From Sphingomonas liriopis (GTDB lineage: Bacteria; Pseudomonadota; Alphaproteobacteria; Sphingomonadales; Sphingomonadaceae), in assembly GCF_024211255.1 (NCBI RefSeq), contig NZ_JAMLDY010000003.1:186001-250000 (forward strand): a stretch of 64,000 bases of DNA. The letters run 5' to 3'. Shown here one piece after another: positions 12,401 through 20,283 of the stretch. The position numbers and the translations under genes are program-made. Under the pieces are notes generated by a model. That model ran no database searches, had not been told where the DNA came from, and saw only the letters and a list, made by a program, of their open reading frames with translations. Numbering within the stretch: position 1 is the stretch's first letter; every line of letters starts with the position of its first letter.

Positions 12401-12584
12401 TGTGTACGTCAACCGTTCGATCATCGGCGCGGTGGTCGGCGTGCAGCCGTTCGGGGGTGAGGGGCTGTCGGGCACCGGGCCGAAGGCGGGCGGGCCGCAT
12501 GCGCTGCTCCGCTATTCAGTCGAGCGCGCGGTCTCGGTCAACATCACCGCGCAAGGGGGCGATCCGGCGCTGTTGAATATCTGA
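9483..12584 (+). CDS. putA: PutA, bifunctional proline dehydrogenase / L-glutamate-gamma-semialdehyde dehydrogenase
   Basis: From ATG at 9483 the enzyme is 1033 residues and oxidises proline to glutamate in two steps (FAD-dependent, then NAD-dependent). The proline dehydrogenase barrel occupies about residues 60-480, including MVRLVKGAYWDSEIKRAQ. The aldehyde dehydrogenase half (about 560-1030) has Glu 790 in ETGGLNAM and catalytic Cys 824 in GQRCSALR. There is no N-terminal ribbon-helix-helix DNA-binding domain, so this is the non-autoregulating type. An in-frame extension to 9375 exists but runs through the promoter region and is unlikely. Control is probably by the divergent Lrp-type regulator. 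Confidence 0.97.
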   Translation: MLRTFDWDRLDTAKYQDEAESVGALLRAVPLSDAEREAVSAQAVTLVQAARTSTKKQGVVESFLQEYSLGTKEGLALMCLAEAMLRTPDAETRDRLIAEKIGAADWGSHLGGSDSLFVNASTWGLMLTGKLIDVDAEAKTDLGGWFRRLTARLGEPVIRQAVGAAVKMMGEQFVLGRTIEGGLERARKEGYLCSFDMLGEGARTAADAARYESIYANAIEAVGAARAPGLSPEDGHGVSVKLSALCPRYEAVQEARVWEELYPRVKRLALIAARHNLNFAIDAEEADRLVISLRLVDRLAREEELGDWTGLGVVVQAYQKRGLAVIEGLAALARSTGRRIMVRLVKGAYWDSEIKRAQVAGRPDYPVFTTKPATDLSYLVCAAALIEASPALYPQFATHNAHTLAAVSLMATRRGVRIEHQRLHGMGEALYKAAGGNLSLRAYAPVGGHEELLPYLVRRLLENGANTSFVHALLDERVPAELVVSDPVDTVRAQPDRHPRIPTPADLYGATRANPPGRDYSRDSERAAAARTAQVGAADTIAAGPIVGGQLLAGTGPQPVHSPVDRSRLIGTVAEATPADIDRAATLARAAQPRWDAAGGVARGRVLRAMGDALEGAMDPLIALLSREAGKTLNDGVAEVREAVDFCRYYAHLAETQFNGLQPLPGPVGETNHLELRGRGTFVCISPWNFPLAIFTGQIAAALAAGNAVLAKPAEQTPLVAAEAVRLFHAAGLDPDLLALLPGDGATVGAALVAHPGIAGVAFTGGTDTAWGINRSLAERRGPILPFIAETGGLNAMFVDTTALKEQVVDDVIVSAIGSAGQRCSALRLLFVPEESADELIATLTGALDTLVIGDPADAATDVGPVIDADALAMLEAHRARLEREAMVLARRDPGVWSDRGYFFGPVIAEVPRADFLAQEVFGPILHIYRYKADELEGIARQLADTGYGLTLGIHSRIEGFANRVRALVPAGNVYVNRSIIGAVVGVQPFGGEGLSGTGPKAGGPHALLRYSVERAVSVNITAQGGDPALLNI

Positions 12585-12726
12585 GGCTGTATTACGGTAC
12601 GTGAGGAGGTGAGTCTCACCGTGCTTCGACAAGCTCAGCATGACCGGTCGGGGGGTGGGTCGCGCGTGGCTCTGGGACAGCGTCAGCTACCGATCCGAAC
12701 GGGGCGATCCGGCGCTGTTGAATATC
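12556..12726 (+). repeat. 26-base direct repeat of the putA 3' end
   Basis: The last bases of putA (12556-12581, containing GATCCGGCGCTGTTGAATAT) recur exactly at 12701-12726, 145 bases away, in noncoding sequence. The second copy lacks the putA stop codon and is followed by unrelated sequence. It suggests a local duplication or recombination event at the boundary of a decayed region. Confidence 0.85.
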
Positions 12727-12868
12727 AGACGGCAGGCCAAGCCGGGCGCGAACGATCGGCTTGGTTCCGGCCCCTTCGTCCCCCCGTTCGTACTGAGCTC
12801 ATCGAAGTACGATGAGACTCACCCTGCTTCGACAAGCTCGGCATGACCGGATGGAGGGGGTGGATCGG
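12585..12868. repeat. Noncoding gap with type-B intergenic repeats
   Basis: This gap contains a small palindrome (GGTGAGTCTCACC near 12609-12621), one copy of the family CTTCGACAAGCTCAGCATGA at about 12624-12643, and a further pair at about 12779-12850 made of CGTTCGTACTGAGCTCATCG and TGCTTCGACAAGCTCGGCAT. The same family recurs at 41352, 51802, 52763 and 63171. No gene is evident. Confidence 0.6.
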
Positions 12869-13093
12869 ATGCTCGCCCGCCGCTTCTCGCACGAGGCGCT
12901 GCTCGCGCCGCTCGCCAAGGCACGCGATCCGCTCGACGGCCTGCACGCCAATACGCAGGTGCCCAAGGTCGTGGGCTTCCAGCGCGTCGCCGAAGTGACC
13001 GGCGATGCCGCCGCCTTCTACTGGCGGACGGTGACGCGCACCCGTTCGTTCGCGACCGGAATGCGGCGGCAGACAGGGATACGCTCTGTTTAA
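12869..13093 (+). pseudogene. Fragment of a GH127 / DUF1680 glycoside hydrolase gene
   Basis: The reading frame from 12869 to TAA at 13091 encodes about 74 residues including PLDGLHANTQVPKVVGFQRV, followed by EVTGD and a FYWRTVTRTRSFATG segment. This matches the central conserved part of DUF1680 (beta-L-arabinofuranosidase-like) proteins, where the pattern LDGLHANTQIPK then FF...V...RS is characteristic. Family members are over 600 residues, so both ends are missing. The fragment ends 24 bases before the type I exporter gene. It is a relic, not a functional enzyme. Confidence 0.65.
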
Positions 13094-13117
13094 CCTTTCC
13101 CCGGTACAGCGGCGGCC

Positions 13118-14887
13118 ATGTCAGCTTTCCGCACGGTTCCTGTCGCGAATCCCACCGATCGGGTGACGCCCGGGCGCGACGACAGCGTGCTGGCCGGCGC
13201 GATCCGGGCGTGCCGGCGGCACCTGACCTTCGCGGCGGCGTTTTCGGGGCTGGTCAACGTCCTGTACCTCGCGCCCTCGCTCTTCATGCTGCAGGTCTAC
13301 GACCGCGTCGTGCCGACCCGCGGCGGCGCGACGTTGTTGCTGCTGACGCTGATCCTCGTCGTCGCGCTGATCGTCTTCGCGATCCTCGATGCGGTGCGCA
13401 TGCGGCTGCTGCTGCGCGCGAGCATGCGGCTGGAGCGGCAGGCGGCGCCCGGCATCCTGCTCCGCATCCTCGGCACCGACAATGCGAGCGCCGCGCAGCG
13501 CGGGCAGGCGATGCGTGATTTCGACACGATCCGCGGCACGCTGACCGGGCCGACGATCATCGCGCTGTTCGATGCGCCCTGGGCGCCGATCTACATCCTC
13601 ATCGCCTTCCTGCTGCATCCGTGGATCGGCGTGCTGGCGCTGGTCAGCGCGCTGCTGCTCGGCGGTATCGCGATCCTCAGCGACCGCGTCACCGCGACCG
13701 CGGCGCGCGATACGCAGGCGCGGGCGATGCTGGCGACGCGCGAACAGGACGTGTCGATCCACGGGTCCGAAGTCGCGCGCGTGCTCGGCATGCGCAACGC
13801 GCTCATCACCCGCCACCTGCTCGAACGCGCCGAGCTGGTGCGACGGCAGGCGGCGCTCGCGGGCACCTCTGGCCAGTTCCTCGCGGTGACCAAATTCCTG
13901 CGGCTGCTGCTCCAGTCGCTCGCCCTTGCATTGGGCGCATGGCTGGCGATCCGGCAGGACATATCGGGCGGGGCGATCTTCGCCGCGTCGCTGCTGCTCG
14001 GCCGCGCATTGCAGCCGGTCGAGCAGATCCTCGGCGCGATGAAGCCGCTCGCCGCCGCGCGCAATGCCTGGCGCGACCTTGACGCCTTCTGCCGCCTGCC
14101 CGGCCCCGGCGCGAGCACCACCGCGCTGCCCGCGCCGGTCGGCCGGATCGACGTGCGCGACGTCTCGGTCCTCGCCGGCGAGGGCGAACGCGCGCTGCTG
14201 TCCGACATCAGCTTCTCCGTCGCGCCGGGCGAGATCGTCGCGCTGGTCGGCCCGAGCGGCGCGGGCAAATCGACGCTGCTGCGCGTCCTGTCCGGCGCGG
14301 TGATGCCCGACAGCGGCGAGGTGAGGATCGACGGCGCCAGCCTGACCGACTGGAACCGCGAACAACTGGGCCGGCACATCGGCTATATGCCGCAGACGCC
14401 GTCGCTGTTCCCGACCACGGTGCACACCAACATCTCGCGCTTCCAGGCGGTGCTGGCGGGTGAGAGCGAGGGCCTCGACGCCGCGGTCGTCACCGCGGCA
14501 CAGGCGGCCGGCGCGCATGAGGTGATCCTGGGCCTGCGCCACGGCTATGCGACGATGCTGTCGACGGCGGAGGGCGGCGGGTTGTCGGCGGGGCAGAACC
14601 AGTCGGTCGCGCTCGCCCGCGCGCTGTTCGGCGAACCGACGATCCTGTTCCTCGACGAACCCAATGCCCACCTCGACAGCGAGGGCGAGGCGCGGCTGGT
14701 CGCGACGCTGGCGGCGCTGCGCCAGCGCGGCGCGACGGTGGTCGTCTCGACGCACCGCACCGGATTGTTGCAGGCGGTCGACAAGATCATGGTGCTGCGC
14801 GGCGGCACGATCCAGATCTACGACGAGCGCGCCAAGGTGATCCGCACCGCCGGCCCCGCGCCCGTCGCCGCGGGAGGCCAACGATGA
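13118..14887 (+). CDS. Type I secretion ABC transporter (PrtD/HlyB-like exporter ATPase)
   Basis: The 589-residue half-transporter has an N-terminal six-helix membrane domain (about residues 30-320) with no C39 peptidase domain, and a C-terminal ATPase with Walker A GPSGAGKST, Walker B ILFLDEPNAHLD and the H-loop STHRTG. The signature reads LSAGQNQ instead of the usual LSGGQ. It is the PrtD class that exports RTX proteins with C-terminal signals. Its ATG (13118) follows a GH127 relic; it overlaps the adaptor gene by 4 bases. The likely cargo is the RTX deacetylase encoded at 26715-30110 (inference from proximity). Confidence 0.93.
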   Translation: MSAFRTVPVANPTDRVTPGRDDSVLAGAIRACRRHLTFAAAFSGLVNVLYLAPSLFMLQVYDRVVPTRGGATLLLLTLILVVALIVFAILDAVRMRLLLRASMRLERQAAPGILLRILGTDNASAAQRGQAMRDFDTIRGTLTGPTIIALFDAPWAPIYILIAFLLHPWIGVLALVSALLLGGIAILSDRVTATAARDTQARAMLATREQDVSIHGSEVARVLGMRNALITRHLLERAELVRRQAALAGTSGQFLAVTKFLRLLLQSLALALGAWLAIRQDISGGAIFAASLLLGRALQPVEQILGAMKPLAAARNAWRDLDAFCRLPGPGASTTALPAPVGRIDVRDVSVLAGEGERALLSDISFSVAPGEIVALVGPSGAGKSTLLRVLSGAVMPDSGEVRIDGASLTDWNREQLGRHIGYMPQTPSLFPTTVHTNISRFQAVLAGESEGLDAAVVTAAQAAGAHEVILGLRHGYATMLSTAEGGGLSAGQNQSVALARALFGEPTILFLDEPNAHLDSEGEARLVATLAALRQRGATVVVSTHRTGLLQAVDKIMVLRGGTIQIYDERAKVIRTAGPAPVAAGGQR

Positions 14888-16248
14888 ACGCGCCGGTCGC
14901 TTTGTCCAACGACCCGCGCCGGCAGATCGCCGAGCGGCTGCGCCTCGACGATTCGCCGCGCCATGCGATCCTGATCGGCGGGGTCGTCGCCTTCCTGTTC
15001 TTCGTCGTCGGGCTCGGCTGGGCGGCGTTCGCGCGGCTCGACGCGGCGGCGGCTGGCGAAGGCCAGGTCGTCGTCGCCGGCAACCGCCAGACCGTCCAGC
15101 ATCGCGAAGGCGGCATCGTCGCCGCGCTGGCGGTGCGCGACGGCGCACACGTCAAGGCGGGCGACGTGCTCTTCCGGCTCGAGGGCGCGGAGGTCACCGC
15201 CGGCGAACGCGCGCTCGCCGCGAGCGTCATCGACCTGCAGGCGCAGCGCGCGCGGCTGGAGGCGGACGTGCGCGGCGGTGCGATCCTATGGCCCGCGGAC
15301 TTCGCCACCGCGACCGGCGACGACCGCCGGCTGGTCGATCGCGCGAAGACGCTGCAGGTCGCGCAGCGCTCTGCGCGCGCCGCCGCGCTCGCCGCCAACG
15401 GCGCGGTGCTGCAGCAGCAGGCGGCGAGCGTCGCGCAACAGACCAACGGTTTCAACGCGCAGGCGCAGGCGACCGCTCGCCAGCGTGCCTCGCTCCGCCA
15501 ACAGCTCGAAAGCACCCGCGCGCTCGCCGATCAGGGCTATGTCTCGCGCAACACGGTGCGCGCGATCGAACGGTCGATCCAGCAACTGGACGGCGCCGAT
15601 GCCGACTATGTCTCGCGCTCCGCTGCCGCGCGCGAACAGATCGGCCAGACGCGGGCCGAGGCGGTGCAGAACCGCCGCAAATACGTCGAGGACAGCGCCG
15701 CGCTGCTCCGCGACACGCAGTTCCAGCTCAACGAGATGCTGCCGAAATGGACCGCGGCGCGCGACCAGCTGGCGCGCACGATCATCCGCGCGCCGGTAAC
15801 CGGCACCGTCGTCGGCCTGCGCGTCTTCTCGGTCGGCGGGGTGATCCAGCCGGGGCAGCCGATCCTCGATATCGTCCCCGACGCCGCGCCGCTGGTGGTG
15901 CGCGCCAATTTCGCGCCCGGCGATATCGACGGCGTGTTCGCGGGCCGCGAGGCGGAGGTAAAGTTCCTGTCGCTGCACGAACGCGACCTGCCGATCCTGA
16001 CCGGCACCGTGCGCACCGTCTCCGCCGATGCGCTGCGCGACGAGGCCTCCGGCCACAGCTATTTCAGCGCCGAGATCGCGGTGCCGCGCGACCAGATCGC
16101 GCGGATCGAGGCGGTGCGCGGCGGCGACACCGGCATCCGCGCCGGCGTGCCGGTCAGCGTGCTGGTCAAGCTGCGCTCGCGCACCGCTCTGGGTTATCTC
16201 CTCGATCCGTTGACCGAGGCTTTTTCACGGTCGCTCCATGAACGCTAG
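14884..16248 (+). CDS. Type I secretion membrane-fusion (HlyD-family) protein
   Basis: The 454-residue adaptor has one N-terminal membrane anchor (about residues 33-52), a lipoyl-like half motif (GEGQVVVAGNRQTVQHREGG), a long coiled-coil hairpin (about 110-290), and a C-terminal HlyD beta domain beginning near IIRAPVTGTVVGLRVFSVGG. It links the inner-membrane ABC exporter to the outer-membrane channel. Overlap is 4 bases with the upstream ATPase gene (ATGA) and 11 bases with the downstream channel gene, so the three proteins are translationally coupled. Confidence 0.93.
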   Translation: MNAPVALSNDPRRQIAERLRLDDSPRHAILIGGVVAFLFFVVGLGWAAFARLDAAAAGEGQVVVAGNRQTVQHREGGIVAALAVRDGAHVKAGDVLFRLEGAEVTAGERALAASVIDLQAQRARLEADVRGGAILWPADFATATGDDRRLVDRAKTLQVAQRSARAAALAANGAVLQQQAASVAQQTNGFNAQAQATARQRASLRQQLESTRALADQGYVSRNTVRAIERSIQQLDGADADYVSRSAAAREQIGQTRAEAVQNRRKYVEDSAALLRDTQFQLNEMLPKWTAARDQLARTIIRAPVTGTVVGLRVFSVGGVIQPGQPILDIVPDAAPLVVRANFAPGDIDGVFAGREAEVKFLSLHERDLPILTGTVRTVSADALRDEASGHSYFSAEIAVPRDQIARIEAVRGGDTGIRAGVPVSVLVKLRSRTALGYLLDPLTEAFSRSLHER

Positions 16249-17851
16249 AACCCGCCACACCCTCCTCGCCGCCTCCGCGCTCGCCGCCCTGCCGGTGCAG
16301 GCGCAGGAGAGCGACCCGCCGCCGATCTATATCGAGGCGCGGCCCGGCGTCCCCGAGACGCTGGGACAGGCGATCGCCGACGCCTATCGCTCCAACCCGC
16401 AGCTGGAGGGGCAGCGGGCGCAATTGCGCGCGCTCGACGAACAGATCGTCCAGGCCGCCTCGCCTTACCGGCTCAACGCCAACCTCGATCTGGCGCTGCA
16501 ATATCGTTCGCAGGAACAGCGCGGGTTGCTCGGAGAATTCGACACGCTGCGCAGCCGGACGATGGGCGCCAGCGTCACCGTGTCGCAGATCCTGCTCAAC
16601 GGCGGGCGCACCGCGGCGCAGGTCTCCGCCGCCGAAGCCAGCGTGCTGGCCGGGCGCGAGCGGCTGCGCGAGGCGGAGAACAGCATCCTCTACGAGGTGG
16701 TCGACGCGTACGTGTCGGTGCGCCGTGACCAGGCGCTGGTCGCGATCCAGCAGCGCTCGCTCGCCTCCTACGGCCGCCAGCTGACGCAGGCGATCGCGCG
16801 CGAGCGGGGCGGCGACCTGACCCGCACCGATATCGCGCAGGCGCGGGCGCAACGCGAGATCGTCCGCGCGCAGGCGGCGCAGGCGGCGGCCAATCTGCAG
16901 GCGAGCCGTGCGCGCTTCGCCACCGTCGTGGGGCGCAATCCCGGCAATCTCGCGCTGCCGCCGACGCTGCCCGGCCTGCCCGCCTCGCTCGACGCCGCTT
17001 TCGCGATCGTCGAACAGGAAAGCCCCAGCCTGTGGCAGGCGATCATGGCGACCAAGGCGGGCGACGCGCGCATCGCCGCGCAGCGTGCCGAACGCGCGCC
17101 GATCGTCGCGCTGTCGGGCAGCTACGGCTATGCCAGCCCCTATTCCTACCAGCTGCGCGACGCCGGGCCGCAGGTCACCGGCGGCGTCACCGTGCGTGTG
17201 CCGCTGCTGAGCGGCGGCGTGATCGGATCGCGCATCCGCGCCGCGGTCGCCGAACGCCAGCAACTGGGCTTCGAGGTCGAGACCGCGCGGCGCGCCGCGC
17301 TCGCCGAGGCGCAGAACGCCTGGAACCAGGCGGTCGCCGCGGATTCGCAGATGGATTCGGGGCGAGAGGCGACCGAGGCCGCCGAGGCGGCGCTGACCGG
17401 CGTCCAGCGCGGCTTCGCGGAAGGCTTCCGGTCGAATTTCGAGGTGCTCGATTCGGAGCAGCGGTTGCTCACCGCGCAGGTGGTGTTCGTCAACGCGACC
17501 TATGCCGCTTATGCGGCGCAGGCCCGGCTGTTGGCGACGCTGGGACGGTTGCAGGCGGCGGCGATCGACCGCGACGTGCCGGCCTACGATCCGGCGCGCA
17601 ACACGCGGCGGGTGAAGGCGCAGACCTTCGGACCGTTCGACCCCATCCTCGCGCCCATCGACCGCGCGCAGGTGCCGAGCGGCCGGGCGCGGCCGGCGCC
17701 GGTGCTGGCGCCCGCGGTCGATGCGCGCGTGCGGCCGGCGGTAGTGCAGACGTTGCCGGGGCCGATGGGCGGCGCGTTGCCGATCGTGCCGGTGCTGCGC
17801 GGGCCGGTGGCGACGGATCTGAGCGATACGGTGGTGACCGGCGGGTCCTGA
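16238..17851 (+). CDS. TolC-family outer-membrane channel of the type I secretion system
   Basis: This 537-residue protein has a signal peptide (about residues 1-22, ending VQAQ), then two outer-membrane efflux repeats with long helices (about 40-240 and 250-450), as in TolC. The C-terminal 90 residues are Pro/Ala/Arg rich and low complexity, longer than in a minimal TolC. It is the last gene of the exporter operon. The pel-like operon on the other strand ends 160 bases away, with a palindromic repeat between them. Confidence 0.9.
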   Translation: MNARTRHTLLAASALAALPVQAQESDPPPIYIEARPGVPETLGQAIADAYRSNPQLEGQRAQLRALDEQIVQAASPYRLNANLDLALQYRSQEQRGLLGEFDTLRSRTMGASVTVSQILLNGGRTAAQVSAAEASVLAGRERLREAENSILYEVVDAYVSVRRDQALVAIQQRSLASYGRQLTQAIARERGGDLTRTDIAQARAQREIVRAQAAQAAANLQASRARFATVVGRNPGNLALPPTLPGLPASLDAAFAIVEQESPSLWQAIMATKAGDARIAAQRAERAPIVALSGSYGYASPYSYQLRDAGPQVTGGVTVRVPLLSGGVIGSRIRAAVAERQQLGFEVETARRAALAEAQNAWNQAVAADSQMDSGREATEAAEAALTGVQRGFAEGFRSNFEVLDSEQRLLTAQVVFVNATYAAYAAQARLLATLGRLQAAAIDRDVPAYDPARNTRRVKAQTFGPFDPILAPIDRAQVPSGRARPAPVLAPAVDARVRPAVVQTLPGPMGGALPIVPVLRGPVATDLSDTVVTGGS

Positions 17852-17887
17852 CGCCATTGGGAGGTTCGAACGTCACACCCCTCCTCC

Positions 17888-17979
17888 GTCATGCCGGACT
17901 TGTTCCGGCATCCACCGTTCCGCAAGCTTAGACGTCTGGTTTCGCGGACGGGTGGACCCCGGAACAAGTCCGGGGTGAC
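17888..17979. repeat. Type-A palindromic repeat pair between convergent operons
   Basis: Two inverted copies of a unit with core CCCCGGACTTGTTCCGGGG flank about 36 bases. The left copy is diverged (GCCGGACTTGTTCCGGC). It sits between the convergent type I secretion and pel-like operons and could act as a two-way transcription stop (inference). Confidence 0.85.
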
Positions 17980-18010
17980 GGATCGCTTTTGGCTCCCCCG
18001 CAGCCATCGC

Positions 18011-19486
18011 CTACCGCGCGATCAGCGACCCGTATAGCTCCCGATACGACCCGATGATCGCATCGTGGTCGTAGTCGCGCAGCACCCGCGCGCGCATCGT
18101 CTCACCCATCGCGGCGCGGCGTTCGGGATCGCCGGCGATCGCCAGGATCCCCGCCGCGGTCGCCGCCGGATTGACCAGCGGCGTGACGATCCCGCCATGG
18201 CCGACATCGTCACCGCCGCGCCCCTCGATCATCTCGCGGCAGCTGCCGACGTCGGGCGCGACGACGGGGATGCCGCAGGCGCCGCCCTCCAGGATCACCA
18301 GCGGCTGCGCCTCCGACAGGCTGGTGAGGACCAGCAGGTCGATCCGCGCCATCCAGTCCTCGATCCTCACCCGCCCGGCGAAGGCGAACACCGCGCCGAG
18401 ATCGAGGTCCGCGACCAGCCGCGCGCATTCGGCGGCATATTCGGGGTCCTCGTCCTCCGGCCCCAGCACGACGAAGCGGATGTCGGGGCGTGCGGCATGG
18501 ACGATCGCGGCGGCGCGGATGAAGGTCTTGACGTCCTTGATCGGCACCACCCGGCCGAGCAGCGCGACGAGCGGCTGCGCCGGGTCGCGCGCATCGGGCA
18601 AGGCGGCGAAGCGGCGCGCGTCGATGCCGTTGGGGATGACGCGCACCCGCTCCGCCGCGGCGCCGAGCCGGCGCTGGACGAGCGTATTCTCGCCATACAG
18701 CGCGACGATCGGGTCGCAGGCGGCGTAGCACGCCTCGGCATAGCTGGTGAACGCACGCACCCACAGGTCGCGCAGGTCGCGGACGCTGCGCTCCAGCTCG
18801 AGGCCGGTATCGACTTGGTCGCCGATCCAGTCGGCCATCATCACCTCGATCTGCCGTTCGAGCAGGTAGATGCCATGTTCGGTGATGAACGCCGGCCGCC
18901 CCGTCGCCCGTGCCGCGCGCGCGGCGAGCAGCCCGGCGAACCCGGTCGAAATGGTGTGATACGCCCGCGCGCGCGGCAGCGGCGCGGTCAGCACCGCGAG
19001 CAGGCCGCCGAGCAGCACGCGCATCGCCCAGAAATAATGGTGGAACGACGCCTTGGGCAGGATCGCCTGATAATGACGGCGCAGCCGCGCGAACACCGCC
19101 GGATGCGCCAGGATATCGCCGGTCACGACCGATGCGCGCATCCCGCCGATCAGGTCGATCAACGCCGCCAGCCGCCCGACGTCGCCGGTCGCGACGAAGG
19201 CGACGAGCGCATCGGCGATCGGCACCGCGATCCTCTCGGGGATGGCGCGCGGCATGCACGCTTCGGGCGCGAGCGCGATCTCGGTGACCATGACGACATT
19301 GGGCGGCGGCGTCAGGCGGAACGGCAGCGATTCGCCGCTCGGCTTGATCGCCGCGATCGCGAAGCGGATGTCGGGCAGATGCGTGACGAGATCCTGCAAC
19401 CAGCCGGACACGCCGCCGATCACGTACGGATAGGCGCCCTCGACGATCAGGCAGACGTCGGCGTCGTAACCGTCATCCGCGCTCAC
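18011..19486 (-). CDS. pelF: PelF-like glycosyltransferase (GT4 family)
   Basis: From GTG at 19486, overlapping the upstream stop by 4 bases, the protein is 491 residues, close to PelF of Pseudomonas. It starts with DADVCLIVEGAYPYVIGGVS, the PelF N-terminal signature, and has the GT-B nucleotide-sugar site with Glu 392 and Glu 400 in SEAQPLVILEGG. There is no signal peptide, as expected for a cytoplasmic enzyme. PelF polymerises UDP-activated amino sugar in the Pel system. It is the last gene of the operon. The longer in-frame extension runs into pelE and is not used. Confidence 0.9.
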   Translation of the reverse strand: MSADDGYDADVCLIVEGAYPYVIGGVSGWLQDLVTHLPDIRFAIAAIKPSGESLPFRLTPPPNVVMVTEIALAPEACMPRAIPERIAVPIADALVAFVATGDVGRLAALIDLIGGMRASVVTGDILAHPAVFARLRRHYQAILPKASFHHYFWAMRVLLGGLLAVLTAPLPRARAYHTISTGFAGLLAARAARATGRPAFITEHGIYLLERQIEVMMADWIGDQVDTGLELERSVRDLRDLWVRAFTSYAEACYAACDPIVALYGENTLVQRRLGAAAERVRVIPNGIDARRFAALPDARDPAQPLVALLGRVVPIKDVKTFIRAAAIVHAARPDIRFVVLGPEDEDPEYAAECARLVADLDLGAVFAFAGRVRIEDWMARIDLLVLTSLSEAQPLVILEGGACGIPVVAPDVGSCREMIEGRGGDDVGHGGIVTPLVNPAATAAGILAIAGDPERRAAMGETMRARVLRDYDHDAIIGSYRELYGSLIAR

Positions 19487-20283
19487 GCCGTCGCTTCCGA
19501 TCGCCACCAGCGGGCCACATCGTCTGGAGCATCCTCCGCCGCGGCCAGCCGGTCGATCGTGGCATAATCGCCCGCCGCCCATGCCGCCTCGACCTGCAGG
19601 GCGATACCCTCAGGGGCGAGCGCCACCGCGTCTTCGCGCAGATGCCCGCGCTGCGAATCGGACAGCAGCACGTCGGCGCGCGCGTGGTCGGCGAGCAGCG
19701 CCGCCAGCGTCGCGGTGGCGGCCGGGCCGGCGCTTTCCCCGCTGCGCGCGAGGGCGAGGTTCTGCGCGACGCGCGCGGAGGCGGCGGCGGCGAGCGCACG
19801 GATCGTCTGGTCGCCGTCGGTCAGCGCCTGCGCGATCAGCGGCGACAGCGACGGCTCGAACGAGCGCACCACCGTCTCCAGCGCCCGCCGCCGCGCGACG
19901 ATGTCGCCATGGCGCAGGATGGTGACGAGCGACCCCAGCGTCTCCGGCGCGGCATGATGGATACGCCCGTCGAGCATCCGTGCGACCGATGGCCCCGCGC
20001 CGCTCGACGTACGGGACGGCGTGGCGGGATCGAACGCTGCGTGGCTGGCCGCAGGCCGCGACCGGCGATCGAACGGGCGTCCGACCAACAGCCCCACCGG
20101 CCCCAGCACGCCGCCGATCGCCGCGGCAAAGCCCTTGTCCTCGGCCGTATGCAGCCAGATCGCGTAACCCGCGCCGCTCGCCAGCGCATGCCCCGCCAGC
20201 CCCCAGCCCGCGGCGCCCGCCATCGCCGCCAGCGCCACCGCGGCGAGATCGAGCACCGCCAGCGCCACCAGCCGCACCGTCAC
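19483..20283 (-). CDS. pelE: PelE-like membrane protein
   Basis: From GTG at 20283 (GTGA overlap with pelD) the protein is 266 residues. Two hydrophobic helices (about residues 4-24 and 26-45, plus a weaker third near 55-67) lead into a soluble, Ala-rich helical domain resembling HEAT/TPR repeats. PelE of Pseudomonas is somewhat longer (about 330 residues) with two membrane helices and cytoplasmic TPRs. Sequence identity is hard to judge by eye, so the call rests on topology and its position between pelD and pelF. Confidence 0.7.
   Translation of the reverse strand: MTVRLVALAVLDLAAVALAAMAGAAGWGLAGHALASGAGYAIWLHTAEDKGFAAAIGGVLGPVGLLVGRPFDRRSRPAASHAAFDPATPSRTSSGAGPSVARMLDGRIHHAAPETLGSLVTILRHGDIVARRRALETVVRSFEPSLSPLIAQALTDGDQTIRALAAAASARVAQNLALARSGESAGPAATATLAALLADHARADVLLSDSQRGHLREDAVALAPEGIALQVEAAWAAGDYATIDRLAAAEDAPDDVARWWRSEATA

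Noticed and set aside
9243..12500. 1085-residue open frame on the minus strand
   Set aside because: It is the antisense shadow of putA; the product is Arg/Gln/Asp rich and matches no fold.
12609..12846. Two 68-residue plus-strand frames
   Set aside because: They consist of repeat sequence and the duplicated putA tail, with no protein features.
18065..19567. 500-residue plus-strand frame over pelF
   Set aside because: Shadow frame; the minus strand encodes a clear glycosyltransferase.
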